Source: Marinithermus hydrothermalis DSM 14884
Lineage (GTDB): Bacteria; Deinococcota; Deinococci; Deinococcales; Marinithermaceae
NCBI RefSeq assembly: GCF_000195335.1
Contig: NC_015387.1
Location: 1,608,001-1,672,000, forward strand
Direction: 5' to 3'
Length of the DNA: 64,000 nt
Position numbers and translations under genes: made by a program. This document shows, piece after piece, positions 45,534 through 57,384 of the stretch; the first letter of the stretch is position 1; the number at the start of each line of letters is the position of its first letter. Below the pieces are notes generated by a model that searched no databases, was not told the DNA's origin, and saw only the letters and a program-made list of their open reading frames with translations.

Positions 45534-46730
45534 TCAGTCCATCCAGTGCCCGAGCTTCTCCTTCTTCGCCTTCAGGTAGCGTTCGTTGTACCCGTTCTCC
45601 TCCACGCGCAAAGGCACGCGCTCCACGACCTCGAGGCCGAACCCGGAAAGGGCCCGGATCTTGCGGGGGTTGTTGGTGAGGAGGCGCAGCTTGCGCACCC
45701 CGAGGTCGTGCAGGATTTGCGCGCCCACGCCGTACTCCCTGAGGTCCGGGGGGAAGCCCAGGGCGAGGTTGGCCTGGACCGTGTCGAGCCCCTCGTCCTG
45801 CAGGGCGTACGCCCGGATCTTGTTCACGAGCCCGATCCCGCGCCCCTCCTGGTTGCGCAGGTACACGAGGACCCCTCGGCCTTCCTCCGCGATCTTCTGG
45901 AGGGCCAGGTCGCGCTGGAAGCCGCAGTCGCACCTCAGGGAGTGCAGCGCGTCCCCGGTGAGGCACTCGGAGTGCATGCGCACCAGGACCGGCGCGTCCC
46001 CCGCCACCTCCCCCATCACGAGGGCGGCGTGCTCCTGGCCGGTGAGCCGGTCCCGGTACGCCACGATGCGGAAGACCCCGTGCTCGGTGGGGAGGGTGGC
46101 CTCCGCCTCGCGCGTGACGAACCCGTCCCCGTGCTCGAGCCGGTAGCGGATTAGGTCCGCGATCGTGCCGATCTTGAGGCCGTGCCGTTCGGCGAAGGCC
46201 TCGAGGTCCGGGAGGCGCGCCATCTCCCCGTCGTCCCGCAGGATCTCGATGAGCGCCCCGACCGGCTCGAGGCCCGCGAGGCGCATGAGGTCCACCGTGG
46301 CCTCGGTGTGCCCCGCGCGACGCAGCACCCCCCCGGGCCGCGCCACGAGGGGGAAGACGTGTCCGGGCCGGCGCAGGTCCTGGGGCCGGGTCTGGGGGTC
46401 CACGAGAAGCCGGATCGTTAGGGCACGGTCGTGCGCGGAGATGCCGGTGCCGCCACGGGCGGCGTCCACGCTCACGGTGAAGGCCGTGCCGTGCGGGTCC
46501 TCATTCTTCGCCACCATGGGGCCGAGCTCGAGGGCCTCGGCGCGCTCGGGGGTGAGGGCCACGCAGAGGAGGCCCCGGCCCTCCCGGATCATGAAGTTCA
46601 CCCACTCGGGGGTCGCGTGCTGGGCGGGAAGGATCAGGTCCCCTTCGTTCTCGCGGTCCTCGTCGTCTACCATGATGACCGGGCGGCCGGCCTTGAGCTC
46701 TTCGAGAATCTCCGGGATCGTGTGGATCAT
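45534..46730 (-). CDS. ribBA: Bifunctional DHBP synthase / GTP cyclohydrolase II
   Basis: The 398-residue protein combines two entry enzymes of riboflavin synthesis. The N-terminal DHBP synthase (to about 200) has [16 protein letters not shown] and [16 protein letters not shown]. The C-terminal GTP cyclohydrolase II has the zinc cysteines in [20 protein letters not shown] and the active-site [20 protein letters not shown]. Its ATG overlaps the ribE stop (ATGG/TGA, four bases). Confidence 0.96.
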   Translation of the reverse strand: MIHTIPEILEELKAGRPVIMVDDEDRENEGDLILPAQHATPEWVNFMIREGRGLLCVALTPERAEALELGPMVAKNEDPHGTAFTVSVDAARGGTGISAHDRALTIRLLVDPQTRPQDLRRPGHVFPLVARPGGVLRRAGHTEATVDLMRLAGLEPVGALIEILRDDGEMARLPDLEAFAERHGLKIGTIADLIRYRLEHGDGFVTREAEATLPTEHGVFRIVAYRDRLTGQEHAALVMGEVAGDAPVLVRMHSECLTGDALHSLRCDCGFQRDLALQKIAEEGRGVLVYLRNQEGRGIGLVNKIRAYALQDEGLDTVQANLALGFPPDLREYGVGAQILHDLGVRKLRLLTNNPRKIRALSGFGLEVVERVPLRVEENGYNERYLKAKKEKLGHWMD

Positions 46731-47335
46731 GGTTGAGCCTCCGCGGGTGGGGTGGGCTGAAGGAGGCGCTCCAAGTACCGGGCGATGAGGTCCACCTCGA
46801 GGTTGACCGCGTCGCCTTCCTGGAGCTCCCCGAGGGTGGTGGCCTTGAGGGTGTGGGGAATCAGGGTGACGGAGAAGGTCGCGCCCTCCACCTGCACCAC
46901 GGTGAGGGAGACGCCGTCTATGGCGATCGAGCCTTTGCGGGCGATGTACCGAGCGAGTTCGGGGGGGGCCTGGATCACCAGGTCGTACGCGCCGGGCACG
47001 TTACGCCTGGCCTGGACGCGGCCCACACCGTCCACGTGCCCCGTGACGAAGTGGCCGCCGAGCCGGTCCCCGAGGGCGAGGGCCCGCTCGAGGTTCACGC
47101 GCCGCCCCGCCGCCCAGCGGGGGGCGGTGCGCTCGAGGGTCTCCCGGGCGAGTTCGACGGCGAACCCGTGGGGCTCGCGCGCGACGACGGTGAGGCAGAC
47201 GCCGTTTACGGCGATGGAGTCCCCGATCCGTGCGTCCTGGGTGACGGTGTGGGCCTCGATCCAAAGGCGGAGGTTCCCGTTGGAGGGGGTGGCCTCGCGG
47301 ATCGTGCCGACTTCCTCAACGATTCCCGTGAACAT
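46727..47335 (-). CDS. ribE: Riboflavin synthase
   Basis: The 202-residue protein has the two lumazine-binding repeats of the alpha-chain type. The first begins [12 protein letters not shown] with NGVCLTVV; the second has [12 protein letters not shown] and DGVSLTVV. It converts two lumazines to riboflavin. Its start lies 20 bases inside the end of ribD. Confidence 0.96.
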   Translation of the reverse strand: MFTGIVEEVGTIREATPSNGNLRLWIEAHTVTQDARIGDSIAVNGVCLTVVAREPHGFAVELARETLERTAPRWAAGRRVNLERALALGDRLGGHFVTGHVDGVGRVQARRNVPGAYDLVIQAPPELARYIARKGSIAIDGVSLTVVQVEGATFSVTLIPHTLKATTLGELQEGDAVNLEVDLIARYLERLLQPTPPAEAQP

Positions 47336-48488
47336 ACGTCCTCCTACGCGGAGCCTGGCCCGCGATGCGTCCTTCCAGCCACAACTCCTCCCCCACCCAC
47401 TCGCGCCGGGTGAGGGTCACGCCGAGCGCCTCGTCCATGCGCGCCGCGCCAAGGCCCGCGAGCAGGGGCCGGCCCTCCCCCACGAGCTTGGGGGCGAGGA
47501 AGAGGGCGAGCTTGTCCACGAGGCCCGCCCGCACGAACGCGCCCGCGAGGGTGGGGCCGCCCTCGAGGAGCAGGCCGTCGATCCCTTCGTTCCAGAGCCA
47601 CTCGAGGGCCGCCCGGAGGCTCGGGCGCCCTTCCTCGTCCGGGAGGGGCACCACGCGCGCCCCGGCGGCCTCCAAGGCCCGCGTGCGCTCGAGGGGCGCG
47701 GCCGCTCCCACGAAGACCACCACGCGGGCCGGCTCGCCGCGGGGGCCCGGCGCGAAGAGGCGGGCCTGCGGCGGGGTGCGGGCCTGGGTGTCGAAGACGA
47801 CCTTCAAGGGGTCGCGCAAGGGGGGCGGCTCGAGCATCCAGGGGTAAGGCCGGAACTCCGGGTCGCGCACCGTGAGGGCGGGATCGTCGGCGAGTACGGT
47901 GCCCACCCCCACCGCGATGGCCGCGAGGCTTTGGCGGTAGGCGTGCGCGATGCGGCGGCTCTGGGGGCCGGTGACCCACTGGGCGTGCCCCGTGCGGGTC
48001 GCGACCCGCCCGTCGAGGGTCGTTGCGGCCTTCCACAAGACGAACGGCCGGTTCTGCTCGAGGCCGTGGAAGAAGACCTCGTTCTGCGCGCGGGCCTCGG
48101 CCTCGAGCACCCCCCACTGGACCGCGACGCCCGCCTGCGCGAGCCGCTCGAGGCCGCCCTGGGCCTTGGGGTTCGGGTCGCGCGCCGCGACCACCACCCG
48201 CGCCACGCCCGCCTCGAGCAGCGCGGTGGTGCAGGGGGGGGTGCGGCCGTGGTGGTTGCAGGGCTCGAGGGTGACGTAGACCGTGGCGCCGCGGGCGGCC
48301 TCCCCGGCCTGGCGTAGCGCGAAGACCTCGGCGTGCGGCAGGCCGGCTCTTGGGTGGTACCCTTCCCCCACGATGCGGCCGTCCTTGACCACGACCGCAC
48401 CCACCAGGGGGTTGGGGTGGGTGTGCCCTCGAGCGCGTTCGGCCAGCTGGAGCGCCCGGCGCATGTAGCGCTCGTCCAGGTGGCTCAA
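47316..48488 (-). CDS. ribD: Bifunctional riboflavin deaminase/reductase
   Basis: The 390-residue protein has an N-terminal deaminase (zinc ligands in GLPHAEVFAL and VTLEPCNHHGRTPPCTTAL) and a C-terminal reductase (ATTLDGRVATRTGHAQWVTG). It does the second and third steps of the pathway. The start is TTG, giving LSHLDERYMRRALQLA, behind AAGGAGGCCAGC; no ATG is closer. It is the first gene of the riboswitch-led rib operon. The last residues overlap ribE. Confidence 0.94.
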   Translation of the reverse strand: MSHLDERYMRRALQLAERARGHTHPNPLVGAVVVKDGRIVGEGYHPRAGLPHAEVFALRQAGEAARGATVYVTLEPCNHHGRTPPCTTALLEAGVARVVVAARDPNPKAQGGLERLAQAGVAVQWGVLEAEARAQNEVFFHGLEQNRPFVLWKAATTLDGRVATRTGHAQWVTGPQSRRIAHAYRQSLAAIAVGVGTVLADDPALTVRDPEFRPYPWMLEPPPLRDPLKVVFDTQARTPPQARLFAPGPRGEPARVVVFVGAAAPLERTRALEAAGARVVPLPDEEGRPSLRAALEWLWNEGIDGLLLEGGPTLAGAFVRAGLVDKLALFLAPKLVGEGRPLLAGLGAARMDEALGVTLTRREWVGEELWLEGRIAGQAPRRRTYVHGNR

Positions 48489-48571
48489 GCTGGCCTCCTT
48501 TTGCGTGGGGATGGTGTGTGTGTGTACGTCACAGCTTCGCCTAGGGGCTTGGGCCCCAAAGGCTTCACCTC

Positions 48572-48690
48572 CTTCTCCCATCCGGACTGTCACCGTCGGC
48601 CCCGGAGTTCCACCGGGTCGGGCCTTAGGCCGGGCCTAAGGCTTCGCGGGCTGTCACCGCCGGTCGGGAATTCCACCCTGCCCCGAAGGA
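48572..48690 (-). promoter_or_regulatory. FMN riboswitch (RFN element)
   Basis: On the minus strand the element runs from CTTCGGGGCAGGGTGGAATT through CCCGACCGGCGGTGACAGCC, a variable hairpin with GCCTTAGGCCCGGCCTAAGGC, then GGTGGAACTCCGGGGCCGAC and AGTCCGGATGGGAGAAG. These are the conserved RFN boxes. Downstream, GCCT-TT-GGGGC/GCCCC-T-AGGC (48541-48565) is a likely expression-platform hairpin. It has no T-run and the ribD ribosome site is 50 bases away. A minus-strand extended -10, TGCTATTTT (plus 48724-48732), is the likely promoter. Confidence 0.96.
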
Positions 48691-48760
48691 GCTGTGTTGT
48701 GGGCGCGTACCGCGCCTATGTCCAAAATAGCACAAGGTCCGCGCCGGATTGTAGCGTGAA

Positions 48761-48792
48761 CGGGAAACCGGGCCGTGTGGCCCGGTTTCCCG
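48761..48792 (-). terminator. Terminator after tnaA
   Basis: CGGGAAACCGGGCC/GGCCCGGTTTCCCG, a 14 bp stem starting two bases after the stop codon. Confidence 0.85.
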
Positions 48793-48793
48793 G

Positions 48794-50164
48794 CTAGAGC
48801 GGCTCGAACCGCGCGGTGAAGTGCCGGAGGAAGGGCGGTTCCTCCACGATGCGGTAGCCGCGAATCTCCTCCCGGCGCGCCCAGACGCGCTCGACAGCCT
48901 CCACCACGTAGTCCATGTGGCTTTGGGTGTAGGCCCGCCGCGGGATCGCGAGGCGCACCAGGTCCCACTGCGCGGGGCGTTCCTCTCCAGTGTGCGGGTC
49001 CTTGCCGAACATCACGGTGCCGATCTCCACCCCACGGATGCCGGCCTCGAGGTACAGCTCGACCGCGAGCGCCTGGCCGGGGTACTCGAGGGGGTCGAGG
49101 TGCGGCAGGAAACGCCGGGCGTCCAGGTAGACCGCGTGCCCCCCCGCGGGGCGCACCACGGGGATGCCGCGCTCGGTGAGGTGGTCCGCCACGTACCGGG
49201 TGGAGACCAGGCGGTAGCGGAGGTAGTCCTCCTCGAGGACCTCGCGTAGCCCCACCGCGATCGCCTCCAGGTCCCGGCCCGCGAGCCCCCCGTAGGTGGG
49301 GAAGCCTTCGGTGAGGATGAGGAGGTCCCGCTCCTGCTGGGCGAGGCTGGCGTCGTTGGTGCAGAGGAAGCCACCGATGTTGGCGAAGGCGTCCTTTTTA
49401 GCGGACATGGTGCACCCGTCCGCGTAGCTGAACATCTCCGCGACGATCTCACGCACGCTTTTGTTTTGGTAGCCTTCCTCGCGCAGCTTGATGAAGTAAG
49501 CGTTCTCCGCGAAGCGGCAGGCGTCGATGTAGAAGGGGATCCCGTGTTTGCGCGCGATCCGGGAGACCTCGCGGATGTTCGCCATGGAGACGGGCTGCCC
49601 CCCGCCGGAGTTGTTGGTCACGGTGATCATGATGAGGGGGATGCGTTCCGGCCCTACCTCCTCGATGAGGGCCTCGAGGGCCTGGGTGTCCATGTTGCCC
49701 TTGAAGGGGGCCTCGAGGGCGGGGTCCTTGGCTTCGGGGCAGGGGAGGTCCACGGCCCGGCCGCCCAGGTACTCGATGTTGGCGCGGGTGGTGTCGAAGT
49801 GCGTGTTGTTCGGCACGACCATACCGGGCTTGACCATGACGCTGAAGAGGATGCGTTCCGCCGCGCGGCCCTGGTGGGTGGGGATCACGTGCTCGAAGCC
49901 GAAGATCTCCCGCACGGTCGCCTCGAAGCGGTACCAGCTGCGGGCTCCGGCGTAGGACTCGTCCCCTCGCATCAAGGCGCTCCACTGGGCGGCGGACATG
50001 GCGCTCGTTCCGGAGTCGGTGAGGAGGTCGATGATCACGTCCTCGGCCCGGAGCAGGAAGAGGTTGTACCCGGCCTCTTGGATGTAGCGTTCGCGCTCGG
50101 CGCGGGTCGTGAGCTTGATCGGTTCGACCATCTTGATCTTGAAGGGTTCGATAATGGTGTTCAC
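48794..50164 (-). CDS. tnaA: Tryptophanase (tryptophan indole-lyase)
   Basis: The 456-residue PLP enzyme splits tryptophan into indole, pyruvate and ammonia. The PLP lysine is in TMSAKKDAFANIGG. Two positions favour tryptophanase over tyrosine phenol-lyase: THFDTTRAN has Asp where the phenol-lyase has Thr, and GIRGVEIGTVMFG has Ile where the phenol-lyase has the phenol-binding Arg. GTG start behind AGGAGGCAGCG. It is a single gene; no TnaC-like leader peptide or tryptophan permease is beside it. Confidence 0.9.
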   Translation of the reverse strand: MNTIIEPFKIKMVEPIKLTTRAERERYIQEAGYNLFLLRAEDVIIDLLTDSGTSAMSAAQWSALMRGDESYAGARSWYRFEATVREIFGFEHVIPTHQGRAAERILFSVMVKPGMVVPNNTHFDTTRANIEYLGGRAVDLPCPEAKDPALEAPFKGNMDTQALEALIEEVGPERIPLIMITVTNNSGGGQPVSMANIREVSRIARKHGIPFYIDACRFAENAYFIKLREEGYQNKSVREIVAEMFSYADGCTMSAKKDAFANIGGFLCTNDASLAQQERDLLILTEGFPTYGGLAGRDLEAIAVGLREVLEEDYLRYRLVSTRYVADHLTERGIPVVRPAGGHAVYLDARRFLPHLDPLEYPGQALAVELYLEAGIRGVEIGTVMFGKDPHTGEERPAQWDLVRLAIPRRAYTQSHMDYVVEAVERVWARREEIRGYRIVEEPPFLRHFTARFEPL

Positions 50165-50285
50165 CGCTGCCTCCTTTTCGCGTGTTGTATGTCGTCCCCA
50201 CTATAGCGTGTGCGCGCGCGGCATTCCCGAACGTTTCTAACGCTTTCTCGTCACCGAAGGCGTGATACGATATGCTTTGGGTGGC

Positions 50286-50315
50286 TTGCGTAGGCCGGAG
50301 GAAGATATTTAGACT
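50286..50315 (+). promoter_or_regulatory. Promoter of the acyl-CoA dehydrogenase / ETF operon
   Basis: TTGCGT (50286-50291) and TAGACT (50310-50315) are 18 bases apart. Confidence 0.6.
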
Positions 50316-50333
50316 TAGTCAAAGGAGGTAGCG

Positions 50334-50717
50334 TTGCGCACGGTGCTATGGGATAAACACGGCGAACCGGTCCTCTACCTGACCGGCAGCGGCGTCCTCT
50401 ACGCCCTCACCAACGACCCCCTAGGGATGCTCACCACCCCCAGCGCGGGCGGCTGGCGCGCCGCCTTGGACTTCCAAAGCCGCCCCAAAGGCTGGTACAA
50501 GGACGGCCTCCTCTACGACCTCGAGGGCCGCCTCCTCGCCTTCACCAAAGGCGCGCAGGCTCCCCTCGAGCTGCCCCGTGCCCAACCCCTCCGCACCCCC
50601 CTCAAACCCCGTCCCGCCCCCGGCCTCGCCCTCGAGGGACCCCTCCCGCCCCTCCCCACCTTCCGCGCCGAGTGGAGTCCCCACCCCCTCCCCAGCCTCT
50701 TCGCCTCGAGGGAATAA
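50334..50717 (+). CDS. Hypothetical protein, 127 residues
   Basis: TTG start behind AAAGGAGGTAGCG. The first 80 residues form short strand repeats: TVLWDKHGEPVLYLTGSGVL, KGWYKDGLLYDLEGRLLAFT. This resembles small beta-sandwich domains built from GxxLYDxxG turns. The C-terminal 45 residues are proline-rich and look disordered. It opens the operon with acyl-CoA dehydrogenase and EtfBA, 12 bases before the dehydrogenase. No known role. Confidence 0.75.
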   Translation: MRTVLWDKHGEPVLYLTGSGVLYALTNDPLGMLTTPSAGGWRAALDFQSRPKGWYKDGLLYDLEGRLLAFTKGAQAPLELPRAQPLRTPLKPRPAPGLALEGPLPPLPTFRAEWSPHPLPSLFASRE

Positions 50718-50729
50718 AGGAGGTTCGAG

Positions 50730-51875
<1,146 letters not shown>

Positions 51876-51894
51876 AGGGAGTAAAGGAGGAGCG

Positions 51895-52656
51895 ATGAAG
51901 TTCGTAGCGATCATCCGACAGGTTCCCGACGGCGAGTCCAAACTCAAGATCGAAAGCGGCCGCGTGGACCTCTCCACCGCGACGATGATCCTCGACCAGA
52001 TGGACGAGTACGCGGTCGAGGAGATCATCCGACTCAAGGAGCAGCACGGCGGCGAAGCGGTCGTGGTGGCCTTCGGCCCCGAGCGCACCGAGGAAGCCGT
52101 GCGCACCGCGCTCGCCATGGGCGCGGACCGCGGCGTGCTCATCGTGCACGAGGGGTACGTGGACCCCGTCACGCAGGCCCAGGCCCTCGCCAAGGTCCTC
52201 GCCGAGGAGAAGCCCACCGTGGTCTTCACCGGCGGGCAGCAGGCCGACTGGGACTCCCAGGCGCTCGGCAGCGCCGTCGCCGAAGCCCTCGGCTGGCCGG
52301 TCCTCAGCTGGACGACCGCCTTCGAGCTCGAGGGCGAGACCACCGCCAAGGCCCGCCACGACCTGGACGAGGGCGCCGCGGTGGTCAAGGTGCAGCTCCC
52401 CGCGGTCTTCACCACACAGCAGGGCCTGAACGAACCGCGCTACCCCACCCTGCCCGGCATCATGAAGGCCAAGCGGAAGGAGATCAAGAAGCTCAGCGCC
52501 GCGGACCTCGGCGTCACGGGCAGCAAGGTGGAGGTCCTCGAGCAGAGCATCCAGGAGCGCCAGCGCCTCGGTAAGATCCTCGACGGCACCAAGGACCCCG
52601 CCCAGGCGGCGGAGGAGCTCGTCAAGCTCCTGACGGAGGAAGCCAAGGTTATCTAA
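51895..52656 (+). CDS. etfB: Electron transfer flavoprotein beta subunit
   Basis: A 253-residue AMP/FAD-binding protein starting MKFVAIIRQVPDGESKLKIE. MDEYAVEEIIRLKEQHGGEA and TGGQQADWDSQALGSAVAEA are family motifs. With EtfA it passes electrons from the acyl-CoA dehydrogenase to ETF-quinone oxidoreductase. It starts 19 bases after the dehydrogenase stop, behind AAAGGAGGAGC. Confidence 0.95.
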   Translation: MKFVAIIRQVPDGESKLKIESGRVDLSTATMILDQMDEYAVEEIIRLKEQHGGEAVVVAFGPERTEEAVRTALAMGADRGVLIVHEGYVDPVTQAQALAKVLAEEKPTVVFTGGQQADWDSQALGSAVAEALGWPVLSWTTAFELEGETTAKARHDLDEGAAVVKVQLPAVFTTQQGLNEPRYPTLPGIMKAKRKEIKKLSAADLGVTGSKVEVLEQSIQERQRLGKILDGTKDPAQAAEELVKLLTEEAKVI

Positions 52657-52667
52657 CGGAGGTGGCC

Positions 52668-53630
52668 ATGATCCTCGCTGTACTCGAACACGACGGCAAC
52701 ACCCTCAAAAAAGGCGCCCTCGAGGCCGTGACCCGCGCCCGTCAGCTCAAGGAAGCCCTGGGCGGCGAGGTCATCGGTCTGGTTATCGGCCACGGCCTGG
52801 ACGCCGTAGCCGCGGAGGCCAAGAAGTTCGTGGACCGACTCTACGTCGCGGACGACGCGGCCTTCGCGCAGTACAACGCCGAGAAATGGACCGCCGCGGC
52901 GGCGGCCGCGGTGCAGGCCAGCGACGCGCGGGTCGTGGTGGCCAGCGCTTCGCGCACCGGCCGCACCTGGACCGCGCGGCTCGCGGCCCGGCTCAACGCC
53001 GCGCTCCTCGAGGACACCCTCGAATCCTGGGCCGAGGAGGGCAAGATCCTCGCCAAGCGGTACAGCTTCCTCAACCGCGTGACGGAAACGCAGGCTGCGG
53101 CGCTGCCCGTGGTGCTCTCGGTCAAGCCCAACACCACCCCGCTCGCGGAACCCGCCGGGGAGGGCAGCCTCCAGCCCCTCTCGGTCGAGCTCGGTGACCT
53201 GGAAGCGCGGGTGGAGGTGCTCGAGGTCGTCAAGGAGGAGGCCAAACGCGTCTCGCTCACCGAGGCGGACGTGGTGGTCTCCGGAGGCCGCGGCCTGGGG
53301 AGCCCCGAGGCCTTCAAGCAGGTTGAGGAGCTCGCGGACCTCCTGGGCGGCGCGGTGGGCGCGACGCGCGCAGTGGTGGACGCGGGCTGGCGCCCGTACG
53401 CCGAGCAGGTCGGCCAGACCGGGAAGACCGTCCAGCCCAACCTGTACATCGCCCTGGGCATCTCCGGCGCGGTGCAGCACCAGGCGGGCATGAACAAGTC
53501 CAAGTACATCGTCGCGGTGAACAAGGACGCGGAAGCCCCGATCTTTAAGATCACCGACTACGGGATCGTGGGGGACGTGAACCAGGTGCTGCCCGCCCTG
53601 ATCGAGGCGGTGCGCAAACGCAAAGCCTAG
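52668..53630 (+). CDS. etfA: Electron transfer flavoprotein alpha subunit
   Basis: A 320-residue protein with an N-terminal ETF domain and the FAD domain at the end: VVSGGRGLGSPEAFKQVEEL, QVGQTGKTVQPNLYIALGIS and GAVQHQAGMNKSKYIVAVNK. ATG 52668 is chosen with GGAGGTGGCC; an in-frame GTG two codons earlier is inside the ribosome site. It closes the operon. Confidence 0.95.
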   Translation: MILAVLEHDGNTLKKGALEAVTRARQLKEALGGEVIGLVIGHGLDAVAAEAKKFVDRLYVADDAAFAQYNAEKWTAAAAAAVQASDARVVVASASRTGRTWTARLAARLNAALLEDTLESWAEEGKILAKRYSFLNRVTETQAAALPVVLSVKPNTTPLAEPAGEGSLQPLSVELGDLEARVEVLEVVKEEAKRVSLTEADVVVSGGRGLGSPEAFKQVEELADLLGGAVGATRAVVDAGWRPYAEQVGQTGKTVQPNLYIALGISGAVQHQAGMNKSKYIVAVNKDAEAPIFKITDYGIVGDVNQVLPALIEAVRKRKA

Positions 53631-53647
53631 CCTGTCGGCTCCCAAAG

Positions 53648-53680
53648 GGCGGAGGGGCCACCCCTCCGCCTCTTCTTTTT
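53648..53680 (+). terminator. Terminator after etfA
   Basis: GGCGGAGGGG-CCA-CCCCTCCGCC followed by TCTTCTTTTT. Confidence 0.93.
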
Positions 53681-53702
53681 CCCTAGGTATGATGGTCCTG
53701 CT

Positions 53703-55268
<1,566 letters not shown>

Positions 55269-55272
55269 CCCC

Positions 55273-55956
55273 ATGAACGCCTTCATCGCCCACCTCAAGG
55301 CCCAGGGCTTCGCGCTCGCCCGCGGGGAGGAGCACCTCCTCATCTACCGGCCCGACCTCGAGGAACGCACCCTCCCCCTGGTGCGCCTGGGCAAAGCACG
55401 CGTGCGCCTCGAGCTGCGGGGGCAGTCCTGGATGGAGCGGCTTTGCTTCCACTTCTTCGAGGACTGGGAGGTCGAGGTGCGCCGCTTCCTGGCCACCACC
55501 CCCCTCCACGACCCCGAGGGCCACCTGGACCGCATCCGCACCTGCCTCGCGGCCTACCCCGAGCCCCAACGCCACTTCGCGCTGCTCGTCGCCTGGGCCC
55601 ACGCCGTGCACGCCCTCGGCCAGAACCAGGACCACGCCGCTCTAGACTACGCCTGGCGCGCGCGCTGCGCCCTAGAGGGTCGGTTCGACCTCCCCCACCC
55701 CGCCGTGGGCCAGGCGCACCCCTACCTCGCCGAGCTCGCCCCTCGGATCAACACGGCCGTTCTCACCGCGTTCAAGCTGGTTCTCGAGGGCGAAGCCCTT
55801 ACGGAGGAGGAGATCCGGGAAAAACTCGCCGCCCCCAGCGTGCCGCTGGGGCCATTGCTCGAGCACCTGCCGCCCTTAAAGCCCGTTGCACGGGTGGAGC
55901 GCGTGGCGGAGCTCGAGACGGACCTCGAGGTCGTCGCGTGGACGCTGGAGGAGTGA
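55273..55956 (+). CDS. Hypothetical protein, 227 residues
   Basis: ATG four bases after the carboxyltransferase stop. The first 75 residues have strands (HLLIYRPDLEERTLPLVRLG), the rest is mostly helical, with FALLVAWAHAVHALGQNQDH and LDYAWRARCALEGR suggesting a TPR-like part. It is soluble and no family is recognised. Its stop overlaps the GTG of the DNA glycosylase gene, so these three genes are read together. Confidence 0.75.
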   Translation: MNAFIAHLKAQGFALARGEEHLLIYRPDLEERTLPLVRLGKARVRLELRGQSWMERLCFHFFEDWEVEVRRFLATTPLHDPEGHLDRIRTCLAAYPEPQRHFALLVAWAHAVHALGQNQDHAALDYAWRARCALEGRFDLPHPAVGQAHPYLAELAPRINTAVLTAFKLVLEGEALTEEEIREKLAAPSVPLGPLLEHLPPLKPVARVERVAELETDLEVVAWTLEE

Positions 55957-56624
55957 AGACGCGCGAAGTCCTACACGCGGAGCTGGAGCGCTGCGCGCGC
56001 TGCCCACGGCTCGTGGCGTGGCGGGAAGCAGTAGGCCGCGCGAAGCGCCGAGCCTTCCGGGACTGGACCTACTGGGCGCGGCCGGTCCCGGGGTTCGGGG
56101 ACCCCAACGCCCGCATCCTGATCTTCGGCCTGGCCCCCGGCGCGCACGGCTCGAACCGCACGGGCCGGCCCTTCACCGGGGACGCCTCGGGAGCGTTCCT
56201 GTACCCGGCCTTGTGGCGCGCGGGCCTCGCGAACCAGCCCCGGGCCACCCACCGGGGGGACGGGCTCGAGCTTTATGGGGTGTACGTCACCGCCGCCGTG
56301 CGGTGCGTGCCCCCGCAGAACCGGCCTACCCAGGCCGAGCTCCGGGCGTGCGCGGACTGGACCCGGCGGGAGCTCGAGCTGCTCCCCAAAGTGCGGGTGG
56401 TGGTGGCGCTGGGACGGATCGCGCACGACGCGATGCTGGCGCACTTTGGCCTCAAGAAGCGCGCCCATCCCTTCGCGCACGGCACGGAGCACCGGTTGCC
56501 GAACGGGTGGGTGCTGTTGGACAGCTACCACGTCTCGCGGCAGAACACGAACACCGGGCGGCTCACCGTGGAGATGTTCGACCGCGTCCTGGCGCGCGCG
56601 AAACGCCTTGCGGGGCTGGAATAG
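55953..56624 (+). CDS. Uracil-DNA glycosylase, family 5 (UDGb)
   Basis: The 223-residue protein has the N-terminal cysteine pair (LERCARCPRL) that starts the [4Fe-4S] site, completed by VRCVPPQNRP and a later Cys in LRACADWT. Motif A is GLAPGAHGSNRTGRPFTGDA, with Ala where family 4 has Glu, as in UDGb. Motif B is LLDSYHVSRQNTNTG. Thermus UDGb removes uracil and other deaminated bases, including hypoxanthine. GTG start overlaps the previous stop (GTGA). Confidence 0.9.
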   Translation: MKTREVLHAELERCARCPRLVAWREAVGRAKRRAFRDWTYWARPVPGFGDPNARILIFGLAPGAHGSNRTGRPFTGDASGAFLYPALWRAGLANQPRATHRGDGLELYGVYVTAAVRCVPPQNRPTQAELRACADWTRRELELLPKVRVVVALGRIAHDAMLAHFGLKKRAHPFAHGTEHRLPNGWVLLDSYHVSRQNTNTGRLTVEMFDRVLARAKRLAGLE

Positions 56625-56655
56625 CACCGGGGCGGGCTTTAGCCCGCCCCGGTGC
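56624..56655. terminator. Bidirectional terminator between UDGb and aquaporin genes
   Basis: GCACCGGGGCGGGCT/AGCCCGCCCCGGTGC, a 15 bp perfect stem starting at the last base of the UDGb stop codon. It ends 13 bases from the convergent gene. Confidence 0.88.
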
Positions 56656-56668
56656 TGCGTTATTGGGG

Positions 56669-57322
56669 TTACTTCTCGTAGAACCAGCGGGCCGCGAGGG
56701 CCGCGAGCGCGCCCCCCACGAGGGGCCCCACCCAGTAGGCGAGGTGCCCTGCCCAAACCCCGGAGAGCACCGCCGGTCCGAAGGCCCGCGCGGGGTTCAT
56801 GGCCGCGCCCGTCAGGGGCCCGCCCGCGAAGATGTCCATCACGATGGCGAGGCCGATCGCGAAGGGGGCGAGGGCGCTTTTCTGGTACACCGCGACCGTG
56901 GCGATCACGAAGACCAGGAAGAAGGTCAGCACCGCTTCGATCGCGATCCCCGCCCCGAGGCCGACGCCCTCCCCGAGGACGGGGGTGCCGTACGCCACGG
57001 CCTCCAAGAGGTCTGCACCGTACAGCACGCCGAGCAGACCCGCCGCCACCAGACCGCCCAGCAACTGCGCGATCCAGTACCCCACGGCCGTGCCCAGCTC
57101 GATCTTCCCGATGCTCCAAAGCCCGAAGGTCACGGCGGGGTTGAAGTGCGCCCCGGAGACCGCGCCTAACGCCGCGATCATCAACGCGATCGCCAGACCG
57201 TGGGCGAAGGCGATGCCCACGAGGCCCACCGCCCCGTCGGTCGCGTAGTTCGCGGCGATCGCGCCCACGCCAGCGAATACCAGGGCAAACGTCCCTATAA
57301 ACTCCGCCATATATGCCCGCAT
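56669..57322 (-). CDS. Aquaporin / MIP family channel
   Basis: A 217-residue protein with six helices and two half-helices. Both NPA boxes are canonical: GAVSGAHFNPAVTFG and GPLTGAAMNPARAFGP, the second followed by the selectivity-filter Arg. The missing Asp after the second box (NPARAFG, not NPARD) points to a water rather than glycerol channel. ATG 57322 is used because GGGAGGTGTGTG precedes it; the GTG one codon earlier is the alternative. Confidence 0.93.
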   Translation of the reverse strand: MRAYMAEFIGTFALVFAGVGAIAANYATDGAVGLVGIAFAHGLAIALMIAALGAVSGAHFNPAVTFGLWSIGKIELGTAVGYWIAQLLGGLVAAGLLGVLYGADLLEAVAYGTPVLGEGVGLGAGIAIEAVLTFFLVFVIATVAVYQKSALAPFAIGLAIVMDIFAGGPLTGAAMNPARAFGPAVLSGVWAGHLAYWVGPLVGGALAALAARWFYEK

Positions 57323-57384
57323 CACACACCTCCCGGGAATGCATCCTAACGCATCCCCCCGGGGAGCGTGTATCTTAAGGGCCG

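Noticed and set aside
48794-50164. Tyrosine phenol-lyase
   Set aside because: The phenol-binding Arg and Thr positions are Ile and Asp as in tryptophanase.
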